From Virgibacillus doumboii (GTDB lineage: Bacteria; Bacillota; Bacilli; Bacillales; Amphibacillaceae): a stretch of 64,000 nt of DNA. The stretch is from positions 1,426,001 to 1,490,000 of the forward strand of contig NZ_CADCWQ010000001.1 of NCBI RefSeq assembly GCF_902806455.1, in the 5' to 3' direction. The position numbers and the translations under genes were made by a program. The notes under the pieces were generated by a model, which was not told the DNA's origin, did not search any database, and saw only the letters and a list, made by a program, of their open reading frames with translations. Shown one piece after another: positions 57,456 to 64,000 of the stretch. The stretch's first letter is position 1; each line of letters starts with the position of its first letter.

Positions 57456-59792
57456 TTATTTCGCCCCCTTGTTACTTTTCAGTTTTATGAGGCTGTATAT
57501 AGCAAGTGCTGCAATTCCGAGAACGGTTATTTCAAATAACGTATCCAGTCCACGCATATCGACGAGAATAACATTTACGACGTTATCACCGCCGCCAAGC
57601 GTGTAGGATGTTTCAAGAAAATAGTCTGATATGGTTCCGAACCAGTTTGTACTGTGTGCGGATATTCCGATAAGTGTCATCAACGTCCCAAAACCGATAG
57701 CGATAAAAGCATTAACTGCCTTGGAACCTGCTGATTCATCCAGCTTTCGAAGCTTTGGCAGGTGATAAAAGCATAGTAAAAATAATGCTACTGACACTGT
57801 TTCAACCGCTAATTGTGTTAATGCTAAATCAGGTGCTCTGTAAATAACAAACAGAAGTGATACACCATAGCCAACGACACCGGTAATCAGTATTGCCGCA
57901 ACATTATGTTTTGCAACCAATGTACCTATAGCGGCAGCGATAATTACAAGAACAACAGCAATTTCGATAATCGTTATTTCAGCTAAATTGCTAGTATCCA
58001 ATGTAAATCCGTCTGTTACAATCAAAAACCCAAAGGTAACTACCAATGTGGTACCTAAAATGATAGCCATATATAAACGTAACGATCCTGTCATATAAGA
58101 ATTAGTTACTCTATTTGAAAGTACATCCAATTTGTTTAACAAAGCATCATACGCTTTATTCAGACTTAATCTACCAGGAAATATATTGTAAATGCTATTC
58201 CATTTTGTACGGGTCAAAACCAGTATGGCACCAATCCCTACAACTGCTAAGGACATCTGGAATGCTGTTGAATCAAGACCATGCCAAAAAACAACATTTT
58301 TAACAACTTCTGCACCATATACCGCTTCAGCAGCATGTGCAATAAATGTTCCGTTTACTGCATTCGGGAAAATACCGATCAGAATAACACCCAATACTAA
58401 GATTAGAGGAGAAACAAGCATTCCAAACGGTGCTTCATGCGGTCTTTTTGGTAATTGATCAAGTTGTTTCTTCCCGCCAAAAACACCAAAGAAGAAATAC
58501 AGTGAATAAACAAAGGTAAAAATGCTTCCGATAACTGCAAGGTATGGTATTACCTGAATAAGAAAATTTGTAAAGGCATTTACACCTTCAGTTAAATGAA
58601 TAGCTGAATCAAAAAACAATTCCTTACTGTAAAAACCATTTAGAAAAGGTAATGGTATACCTGCCATCGAAAATGTTCCGAATAAAGCAAGTGTGGCGGT
58701 CATTGGCATAAAGGTTAACAATCCGCCAAGCTTACGGATATCACGCGTACCACTTTCATGATCAATGATACCGGCAACCATAAACAGACTTCCTTTAAAT
58801 GTCGCATGGTTTAAGATATGGAATACTGCTGCGAAAACAGCTATTTCAGTTCCGAAACCAAGCATTGCCATGATCATGCCTAACTGACTGATTGTTGAAA
58901 AAGCAAGGATTGCCTTTAAATCAGTTTGCCGGACAGCCATATAAGATCCCCAGCAAAGTGTTGCTATCCCCACGATACTTACAATAATAAAGAACCATTC
59001 ATAACCGGAAAATATTGGTGAGAAACGCGCAACCAGAAACAGACCCGCTTTTACCATTGTAGCTGAATGCAGATAAGCACTTACAGGAGTAGGTGCTTCC
59101 ATTGCATCCGGCAGCCAGATATGAAAAGGGAATTGTGCTGATTTTGTAAAAGCACCAAGCAGTAAAAACCCTAATGCCAGTGGTAAATATGGGCTTTGCA
59201 GAATGACGTCCGCCTGTGCAATCATTGCCTGGATACTGGTTGTTCCAGTAATGACTGAAAGCAGAATAAAACCGCCAAACATGCTTAAACCACCAAAAAT
59301 TGTGATCAGCAATGATTTTAATGCACCGTATCTGGAACGTTCTTTAAAATGCCAATACCCGATCAGTAAAAATGATGAGATTGACGTTAATTCCCAGAAT
59401 GTATAAAGAACAAAAATGTTATCTGATAAAACAACTCCAAGCATTGCTGACATAAACATCAGCAAATAAACGTAAAAGTGGCCCAATGGTTCTTCTTTTT
59501 CCAAATAGTAGATGGAATATAATACCACCAATGCACCAATTCCACTAATCAATAGTGCGAATAAAAGGCTGAGCCCGTCCAAGTAAAAGTCAAAATTTAT
59601 ACCAAGTGAAGGTATCCAGTTATATGTATGTCTAATCGGTTCAAAATCTTTACCGATAAAACGGATAAAATAAAGGAATATGATAAGAGGAATAAAGAAA
59701 ACAAAAGCACCTGTATGTATTTTATGTTTTATTTTACTTATCAACGGAATAAAGCAAGCTAAGAGAAGCGGGATTAGTACTATGTATATCAT
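57456..59792 (-). CDS. mnhA: Na+/H+ antiporter subunit A
   Basis: 778 residues from the start at 59792; AAGGAGG lies 12 bases before. Large NuoL-like proton-channel subunit with about 20 helices. Key stretches are FWELTSISSFLLIGYWHF (Glu of helix 5), GAFTKSAQFPFHIWLPDAMEAPTPVSAYLHSATMVKAG (Lys and the PVSA region) and HILNHATFKGSLFM. The C-terminal MbhD/MbhE-like part has YRAPDLALTQLAVETVSVALFLL and VNVILVDMRGLDTLFEITVLG. The length fits MrpA alone, so it does not contain a fused MrpB (MnhB) domain. Confidence 0.95.
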   Translation of the reverse strand: MIYIVLIPLLLACFIPLISKIKHKIHTGAFVFFIPLIIFLYFIRFIGKDFEPIRHTYNWIPSLGINFDFYLDGLSLLFALLISGIGALVVLYSIYYLEKEEPLGHFYVYLLMFMSAMLGVVLSDNIFVLYTFWELTSISSFLLIGYWHFKERSRYGALKSLLITIFGGLSMFGGFILLSVITGTTSIQAMIAQADVILQSPYLPLALGFLLLGAFTKSAQFPFHIWLPDAMEAPTPVSAYLHSATMVKAGLFLVARFSPIFSGYEWFFIIVSIVGIATLCWGSYMAVRQTDLKAILAFSTISQLGMIMAMLGFGTEIAVFAAVFHILNHATFKGSLFMVAGIIDHESGTRDIRKLGGLLTFMPMTATLALFGTFSMAGIPLPFLNGFYSKELFFDSAIHLTEGVNAFTNFLIQVIPYLAVIGSIFTFVYSLYFFFGVFGGKKQLDQLPKRPHEAPFGMLVSPLILVLGVILIGIFPNAVNGTFIAHAAEAVYGAEVVKNVVFWHGLDSTAFQMSLAVVGIGAILVLTRTKWNSIYNIFPGRLSLNKAYDALLNKLDVLSNRVTNSYMTGSLRLYMAIILGTTLVVTFGFLIVTDGFTLDTSNLAEITIIEIAVVLVIIAAAIGTLVAKHNVAAILITGVVGYGVSLLFVIYRAPDLALTQLAVETVSVALFLLCFYHLPKLRKLDESAGSKAVNAFIAIGFGTLMTLIGISAHSTNWFGTISDYFLETSYTLGGGDNVVNVILVDMRGLDTLFEITVLGIAALAIYSLIKLKSNKGAK

Positions 59793-59896
59793 CTTATTTG
59801 TTATCCTCCTTAATGATTGCGGCAAGCTGAAAATGAAGGGGGACCATTGTTTAGCATGGTTTTTAAAAGAAAATTAATGTATCTCCATTTATTTGT

Positions 59897-59905
59897 ATTA
59901 TACCA
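59897..59905 (-). promoter_or_regulatory. Extended -10 promoter of the mnh operon
   Basis: On the minus strand TGG-TATAAT, an extended -10 box, about 105 bases before mnhA. The -35 region is poor. Confidence 0.5.
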
Positions 59906-59935
59906 AATTAGCTTATCATAATCATGCTCCGGAAA

Positions 59936-59975
59936 AAATAAAAAACCCCTGTCATTTATAATAAAAGGGGTTTGC
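59936..59975 (-). terminator. Terminator of sda
   Basis: Minus-strand stem AAACCCCT / AGGGGTTT with a 15-base loop and TTTTTTATTTTTT after it, about 30 bases downstream of the sda stop. Confidence 0.8.
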
Positions 59976-60005
59976 GGATAACAAATTTAACAAATATTTT
60001 ACAAT

Positions 60006-60146
60006 TTAGCTTGAATATTTCAATTTGTGCGATAAAGATCTTTTGTCAATTTCCTTTTTAATCAGATTTACAAATTCAGGGCTTAATTTTAATTCATTTG
60101 CTTTGTAGTAGGATTCTATTAATAATTCGTCTGACAAATGTTCCAT
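60006..60146 (-). CDS. sda: Sporulation checkpoint inhibitor Sda
   Basis: A 46-codon gene on the minus strand. The product begins [18 protein letters not shown], continues with [20 protein letters not shown] and ends KLKYSS. It is a short antiparallel helical hairpin, almost co-linear with B. subtilis Sda ([15 protein letters not shown] ... EIKRRSLGH), and the length also agrees. Sda binds the dimerisation domain of histidine kinase KinA and blocks the phosphorelay when replication is disturbed. Start ATG at 60146, nine bases after GGGAGG; own terminator. DnaA boxes lie upstream, and yqeG is divergent as in B. subtilis. Confidence 0.93.
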   Translation of the reverse strand: MEHLSDELLIESYYKANELKLSPEFVNLIKKEIDKRSLSHKLKYSS

Positions 60147-60240
60147 AAACGAAGCCCTCCCAAGATTTAATTAAGTCAGGTTGTCCTATCTGTGTTAGTT
60201 AATAATTTACCATGAATTCAGTGCTGGAACAAGGTTTTAG

Positions 60241-60339
60241 TTATCTACAGCCACCTGTAGATAACTTGTGTATAAAACATAAATACATGCGAAAAATGTT
60301 GATATTTCAGTCTTTATTGTGTGTATAAAGTTATCCACA
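60241..60339. promoter_or_regulatory. Cluster of five DnaA boxes upstream of sda
   Basis: TTATCTACA at 60241-60249, its inverse TGTAGATAA at 60256-60264, TGTGTATAA (inverse of TTATACACA) at 60267-60275 and 60320-60328, and perfect TTATCCACA at 60331-60339. Three of the five fit TTATNCACA exactly. They lie 95-195 bases before the sda start. DnaA control of sda is established in B. subtilis. A candidate sda promoter (TTGTTC, 17 bases, TAAATT on the minus strand, 60205-60233) lies between. Confidence 0.82.
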
Positions 60340-60536
60340 TCTCGAAATATGAAATAAATTGTCGAACGTTTTTTGGTATATTTGTATTGTATTTCCATGA
60401 AAATGAATTTGCTTATAATCTTTATAATCTCTATAATTTCTTTATTAATGTAGAAAGTTATTATAGGATTAAGGTATACTGACTGTTTACATGACATACA
60501 TAATTATTGCTTTAGACAGAAATAGAGGTGTCACTG

Positions 60537-61052
60537 TTGTTAAGAAAGTTTTTGCCAAACGAACATGTGAAAAGTATATTTAATATTGATCCGGTTTCAT
60601 TAAGACAAAAAGGTATCAAAGGAATTATTACTGACTTGGACAATACACTTGTGGCATGGGATGTTAAGAATGCAACGCCGGACATAATTCAATGGTTTAA
60701 AGAAATGAAAGAACAGGAAATTAAAGTTACGATTATTTCAAATAATAAACAGGAACGTGTAAAGCTGTTTTCCGAACCACTTGATACACCATTCGTATAC
60801 AGTGCGAGAAAGCCGCTTAGCCATGCTTTCAAAAGTGCAGCCAGGGAAATGAAGTTAAAAAAAGAAGATATTGTGGTAATTGGTGATCAGCTGCTGACTG
60901 ATGTCCTGGGAGGTAATTTTGCAGGGTTCTACACAATTCTTGTGGTCCCAATAGTGGATACGGATGAAAAACTCACGCAATTCAACCGTAAAATAGAGCG
61001 AAGAATTTTAAGTTATATGCGTAAAAAGGGCAAGATAAGCTGGGAGGAATAA
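60537..61052 (+). CDS. yqeG: HAD-family phosphatase YqeG
   Basis: 171 residues from TTG 60537, six bases after AGAGGTG; GTG 60528 overlaps that site. Class IIIA HAD hydrolase: motif I ITDLDNTLVAWD (about 32-43), motif II IISNN and motif III VIGDQLLTDVLGG. It starts a tight operon yqeG-yqeH-aroE-yhbY-nadD-yqeK. The physiological substrate is unsettled; relatives include phosphatidylglycerophosphatase-like enzymes. Confidence 0.93.
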   Translation: MLRKFLPNEHVKSIFNIDPVSLRQKGIKGIITDLDNTLVAWDVKNATPDIIQWFKEMKEQEIKVTIISNNKQERVKLFSEPLDTPFVYSARKPLSHAFKSAAREMKLKKEDIVVIGDQLLTDVLGGNFAGFYTILVVPIVDTDEKLTQFNRKIERRILSYMRKKGKISWEE

Positions 61053-61054
61053 GG

Positions 61055-62152
61055 ATGGAAGAGATATATTGTCAAGGTTGTGGTGCCCCCATTCAAACAA
61101 CTGATCCTGAGAAACAAGGCTATACGCCCAAATCATCACTTGATCGAGAGACTGTGTTATGCAAGCGATGCTTTCGTTTGAAGCATTATAACGAAATACA
61201 GGATGTCTCCATTACAGATGATGACTTCCTGAATATGGTAAGCGAAATACGGGACACCGATGGGATTGTAGTTCATCTTATTGATATATTTGATGTCAAC
61301 GGAAGTATGATCAAAGGACTTCCACGGATTGTAGGTGAAAAACCTGTTCTGTTGGTTGGCAATAAAATGGATTTGTTGCCAAAATCGACAAAAAAACGCA
61401 AATTAACCCAATGGCTCAGGTCATCTGCTAAAGAGTCAGGAATCAATGTTGAAGGTGTTTATCTTATTTCATCAGTAAAAGGATACGGGTTGAGCGAATT
61501 GACCGAGGCGATTGAACTGCATCGATACCAAAAAGATGTGTATATTGTTGGCACGACGAATGTTGGTAAATCGACGTTTATTAACCGTCTGATCAAGCAG
61601 ACCACCGGTGCGGGTGATGTCATTACTACATCTTATTTTCCCGGTACAACGTTGGGATTTATTGAAATTCCCCTAGACGACGAAACTGCATTGATAGACA
61701 CACCCGGCATTGTTAATAAACAGCAAATAGCACATTATGTATCTGATGATGACTTGAAGATAATTACACCAAATAAGGAAATTAAGCCAAGGGTTTACCA
61801 ATTAAATAATCAGCAGACTTTATTCTTTGGAGGTCTGGCACGTCTGGACTTCGTTAAAGGAGATAGACAATCGTTTATTTGTTATTTCTCAAATGATATA
61901 TCGATTCACCGGACAAAGCTGGAAAAGGCGGATAATCTTTTCAACGAGCACAGGGGAGGGCTTTTATCACCTCCGGATGAGAAGACAATGGAAATAATCC
62001 CTGATTTGACAGAGCGCGAGTTTCGGATTACAAATGAAAAAACGGATATTGTTTTTCCAGGATTAGGATGGGTAACTGTTCCGAATGGAAATATAACAGT
62101 AGCTGCCCATAGTCCTAAAGGTGTTAATGTAACGTTACGAAAATCATTTTAA
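61055..62152 (+). CDS. yqeH: Ribosome biogenesis GTPase YqeH
   Basis: 365-residue circularly permuted GTPase needed for 30S assembly. The N-terminal zinc finger is CQGCGAP ... CKRCFRLKHYNE (four Cys, about 5-39). The G motifs are in permuted order: NKMDLLPK (G4), SSVKGYG (G5), then GTTNVGKSTFINRL (G1), TTSYFPGTT (G2) and IDTPGI (G3). The C-terminal domain binds RNA or ribosome. Start ATG 61055, two bases after yqeG. Confidence 0.96.
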   Translation: MEEIYCQGCGAPIQTTDPEKQGYTPKSSLDRETVLCKRCFRLKHYNEIQDVSITDDDFLNMVSEIRDTDGIVVHLIDIFDVNGSMIKGLPRIVGEKPVLLVGNKMDLLPKSTKKRKLTQWLRSSAKESGINVEGVYLISSVKGYGLSELTEAIELHRYQKDVYIVGTTNVGKSTFINRLIKQTTGAGDVITTSYFPGTTLGFIEIPLDDETALIDTPGIVNKQQIAHYVSDDDLKIITPNKEIKPRVYQLNNQQTLFFGGLARLDFVKGDRQSFICYFSNDISIHRTKLEKADNLFNEHRGGLLSPPDEKTMEIIPDLTEREFRITNEKTDIVFPGLGWVTVPNGNITVAAHSPKGVNVTLRKSF

Positions 62153-62167
62153 CAGAGGGGGACTTTT

Positions 62168-63010
62168 ATGGAACTCAAACTGGGTCTTATCGGTTATCCG
62201 GTGAAACACTCACTGTCACCGTGGATTCATAATCGGTTAATGGAAAGAGCAACTATAGCGGGAGACTATTCTGTTATCGAAATCGGTCCCAATGATTCAT
62301 TTGAAGAAAAATTGGAACACATGAAAGACAGTGGTATGACTGGATTCAATATTACGGTTCCATACAAAAAGAAAATCATCCCATATCTGAACCAATTAGA
62401 TAACAACGCCAGGCTGATTGGTGCAGTTAACACAGTAGTAAATAAAAATGGTGAATGGATAGGCTATAATACAGATGGGACCGGGTATGTTACAGGATTA
62501 AAAAATAACTACCCAAATCTATTTGGTGACGCAACAAGGATTTTGCTTATCGGCGCTGGCGGTGCTGCACGTGGTATTTATCATGGTTTGATATCAGAAG
62601 GGTTTAAATGTATTGATCTAGCCAATCGGACCACGTCCAGTGCTGAGAAAATCGCTGAATTGCGGAATTCGGACACAAAAACTTCCATTCTGACTCTAAA
62701 GGATGCCGAAGAAACGATTAATGATTATGATTTGATAATCCAAACTACATCGGTTGGGATGAAACCGGAAGCAGAAAAAAGAATCATTTCAGCAGCTTCC
62801 GTTAATCCAAATAGTGTTGTAAGTGATATTGTTTATCAGCCAATTGAAACAAGATTTTTGGCCGATGCAAAAAAGGCTGGTGCTTCGATACACTATGGAC
62901 ATACGATGCTTTTATATCAGGCACAATATGCATTTGAACTTTGGACAGGAAAAAAAACACCTGTTGATAACATGGAATCCCAATTAAAAACTGTTTTGGA
63001 AGGAAGGTAA
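62168..63010 (+). CDS. aroE: Shikimate dehydrogenase
   Basis: 280 residues; NADPH-dependent reduction of 3-dehydroshikimate in aromatic amino acid synthesis. Shikimate-binding YPVKHSLSPWIHN and catalytic Lys/Asp in NITVPYKKK ... GAVNTVV ... GYNTDGTG. NADP loop IGAGGAARGI (about 127-136) and NRTTS. RBS AGAGGGGG. Together with pheA (4.6 kb) it supplies phenylalanine. Confidence 0.97.
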   Translation: MELKLGLIGYPVKHSLSPWIHNRLMERATIAGDYSVIEIGPNDSFEEKLEHMKDSGMTGFNITVPYKKKIIPYLNQLDNNARLIGAVNTVVNKNGEWIGYNTDGTGYVTGLKNNYPNLFGDATRILLIGAGGAARGIYHGLISEGFKCIDLANRTTSSAEKIAELRNSDTKTSILTLKDAEETINDYDLIIQTTSVGMKPEAEKRIISAASVNPNSVVSDIVYQPIETRFLADAKKAGASIHYGHTMLLYQAQYAFELWTGKKTPVDNMESQLKTVLEGR

Positions 63011-63012
63011 AT

Positions 63013-63303
63013 ATGCTGACAGGAAAACAGAAACGTTACTTACGGTCAGAGGCACATCATTTAAAACCAATTTTTCAGGTGGGGAAAACAGGTGTAAATG
63101 AAAACATGACCGTGCAAATCAGTGAAGCATTGGAAAAGCGGGAGTTGATTAAAGTAAGTGTCTTGCAAAATTGTCTTGAGGATAAAGAGACAGTTGCAGA
63201 ACAATTATCGGACGGAACCGATGCGGAAATCGTACAAATTATCGGAAAAAATATTGTGCTTTATAAAGAATCGCACGATAACAAGCAAATTCAGTTACCG
63301 TAG
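63013..63303 (+). CDS. yhbY: YhbY-family RNA-binding protein (CRM domain)
   Basis: 96 residues covering one CRM domain: LTGKQKRYLRSEAHHLKPIFQVGKTGVNENM, with the GxxG-type loop VGKTGVNE, and EALEKRELIKVSVLQN. Associated with pre-50S subunits. It starts two bases after aroE. Called yqeI in B. subtilis. Confidence 0.94.
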   Translation: MLTGKQKRYLRSEAHHLKPIFQVGKTGVNENMTVQISEALEKRELIKVSVLQNCLEDKETVAEQLSDGTDAEIVQIIGKNIVLYKESHDNKQIQLP

Positions 63304-63314
63304 AGGGGGTTTTC

Positions 63315-63878
63315 ATGAAACATATCGGTATTTTAGGCGGCACCTTTGATCCTCCACATATTGGTCATTTAATAATTGCTGAAGAAGTACGGCTGGCGCT
63401 TGAACTTGACGAAGTGTGGTTTATGCCGTCACATGAACCGCCACATAAACAAAAAGCTGTTGTTGATACTTCTGATCGTGTTGAAATGGTAGAACGAGCA
63501 GTTGAAGGAAATCCCGATTTTAAAATAATTATGATTGAAGTTAACCGTTTAGGAAAGTCATACACGTTTGATACAATGAAACTATTGAAACAGGAAAATC
63601 CGGATGTTAGCTTTTATTTTATTATTGGTGCTGACATGGTCGAGTATTTACCGAATTGGAAACATATTGATGAACTGATGGATATAGTCAGATTTGTTGG
63701 TGTGAAACGCAAAGGCTATCGGGTGGAAAGTGATTACCCAATTACGGAAGTGGAAATCCCGCTAATTGAAGTATCCTCAACAAAACTAAGAAAACGGTTG
63801 AAAGATAATATTCCAGTAAAATATATGGTACCTGAATCCGTAGAAAATTATATTAAGGAGAAGCGTCTGTATGAATAG
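63315..63878 (+). CDS. nadD: Nicotinate-nucleotide adenylyltransferase
   Basis: 187 residues. Makes nicotinate adenine dinucleotide, the substrate of NadE (7.4 kb). Nucleotidylyltransferase motifs GILGGTFDPPHIGHLIIAEE (with the catalytic His pair), MPSHEPPHK, FIIGADMVEYLPNW and the ISSTKLR-like VSSTKLRKRL. RBS TAGAGGGGG. The stop overlaps the start of yqeK by eight bases. Confidence 0.97.
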   Translation: MKHIGILGGTFDPPHIGHLIIAEEVRLALELDEVWFMPSHEPPHKQKAVVDTSDRVEMVERAVEGNPDFKIIMIEVNRLGKSYTFDTMKLLKQENPDVSFYFIIGADMVEYLPNWKHIDELMDIVRFVGVKRKGYRVESDYPITEVEIPLIEVSSTKLRKRLKDNIPVKYMVPESVENYIKEKRLYE

Positions 63879-64000
63879 AGATGAGGCAATCAGTATTATT
63901 AGACCTCACCTGAAACAGGAAAGGTTTGACCATACACTGCGGGTAACAGAAACGGCAGTGAACTTAGCAGAATTATATGATGAGCCTGTGGAAAATGTGG
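63871..64000 (+). CDS. yqeK: HD-domain hydrolase YqeK (3' end outside window)
   Basis: The first 43 codons are visible: MNRDEAISIIRPHLKQERFDHTLRV then TETAVNLAELY. The His in RFDHTLRV is the first metal ligand of the HD domain. YqeK proteins hydrolyse diadenosine tetraphosphate symmetrically. Start ATG 63871 overlaps nadD; RBS AAGGAG lies within nadD. Confidence 0.9.
   Translation, partial: MNRDEAISIIRPHLKQERFDHTLRVTETAVNLAELYDEPVENV

Noticed and set aside
60230..60345. Chromosomal replication origin suggested by clustered DnaA boxes
   Set aside because: No dnaA, dnaN or rpmH nearby and only a ~100-base cluster; it fits the known DnaA-controlled sda promoter instead.

Overview
The window is chromosomal DNA of a low-GC, endospore-forming Bacillaceae member. 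Sporulation genes (spoIVFB, spo0B, spoVB, sigK, sda, a safA-type coat gene, a YhcN-type lipoprotein, an rsfA-type regulator), T-box leaders, a 6S RNA and Bacillus-like gene order all point that way. The gene order closely follows the B. subtilis stretch spoIVFB-rplU ... yqeG-yqeK as I remember it. A complete-looking Mrp-type cation/proton antiporter operon and a second ion-transporter-like permease fit a halotolerant or alkalitolerant genus such as Virgibacillus, Oceanobacillus or Lentibacillus. That genus-level guess is inference, not something the sequence proves.

Layout. 1-7.4 kb: end of spoIVFB, the L21/Prp/L27 ribosomal cluster with its RNA leader, spo0B-obg, pheA, and a coat pair (safA-like and a CotS/YutH-type kinase fold). 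7.4-18.3 kb: nadE, a sporulation lipoprotein, a YebC regulator, ruvAB, queA-tgt-yajC, a SLC13/ArsB-like permease and convergent spoVB. 18.4-27.2 kb: comN, secDF, lapA-like, recJ-apt, relA-dtd. 27.3-37.4 kb: an SH3b amidase, T-box-controlled hisS-aspS, 6S RNA, rsfA-like, rarA, cymR, a cysteine desulfurase and mnmA. 38.3-53.8 kb: a TPR protein, recD2, yrrI, T-box-controlled alaS, ireB-ruvX-DUF1292, mltG, trmR, udk, greA, yrrS, mtnN, yrhC and an uninterrupted sigK on the minus strand. 54.5-60.5 kb: a minus-strand Mrp operon (A, C, D, E, F, G, with no B gene) and the 46-codon checkpoint gene sda behind a cluster of DnaA boxes. 60.5-64 kb: the yqeG-yqeH-aroE-yhbY-nadD-yqeK operon, cut by the window end.

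The most striking unexplained structure is a family of six intergenic, GC-rich elements (about 390-550 bp). They share terminal inverted repeats with the core ATGCGCAGTAACT and are built from exchangeable palindromic modules. Three copies are near full length at about 550 bp. One of these is inverted, one further copy lacks a module, and two are chimeric. One copy lies between the tRNA-Ala-sensing T-box and alaS, so it must be part of the regulated mRNA leader. Two copies are embedded in a further, older repeat. I read the family as MITE-like non-autonomous elements or structured intergenic repeats; no transposase is present in the window.

Functional links within the window: SpoIVFB (first gene) is the protease that cleaves the pro-sequence of SigK (53 kb), and that pro-sequence is conserved here. 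Prp, encoded between L21 and L27, trims the L27 extension seen here. DnaA boxes upstream of sda link replication status to sporulation. Specifier and UGGN bases agree that the hisS-aspS leader senses tRNA-Asp and the alaS leader senses tRNA-Ala.
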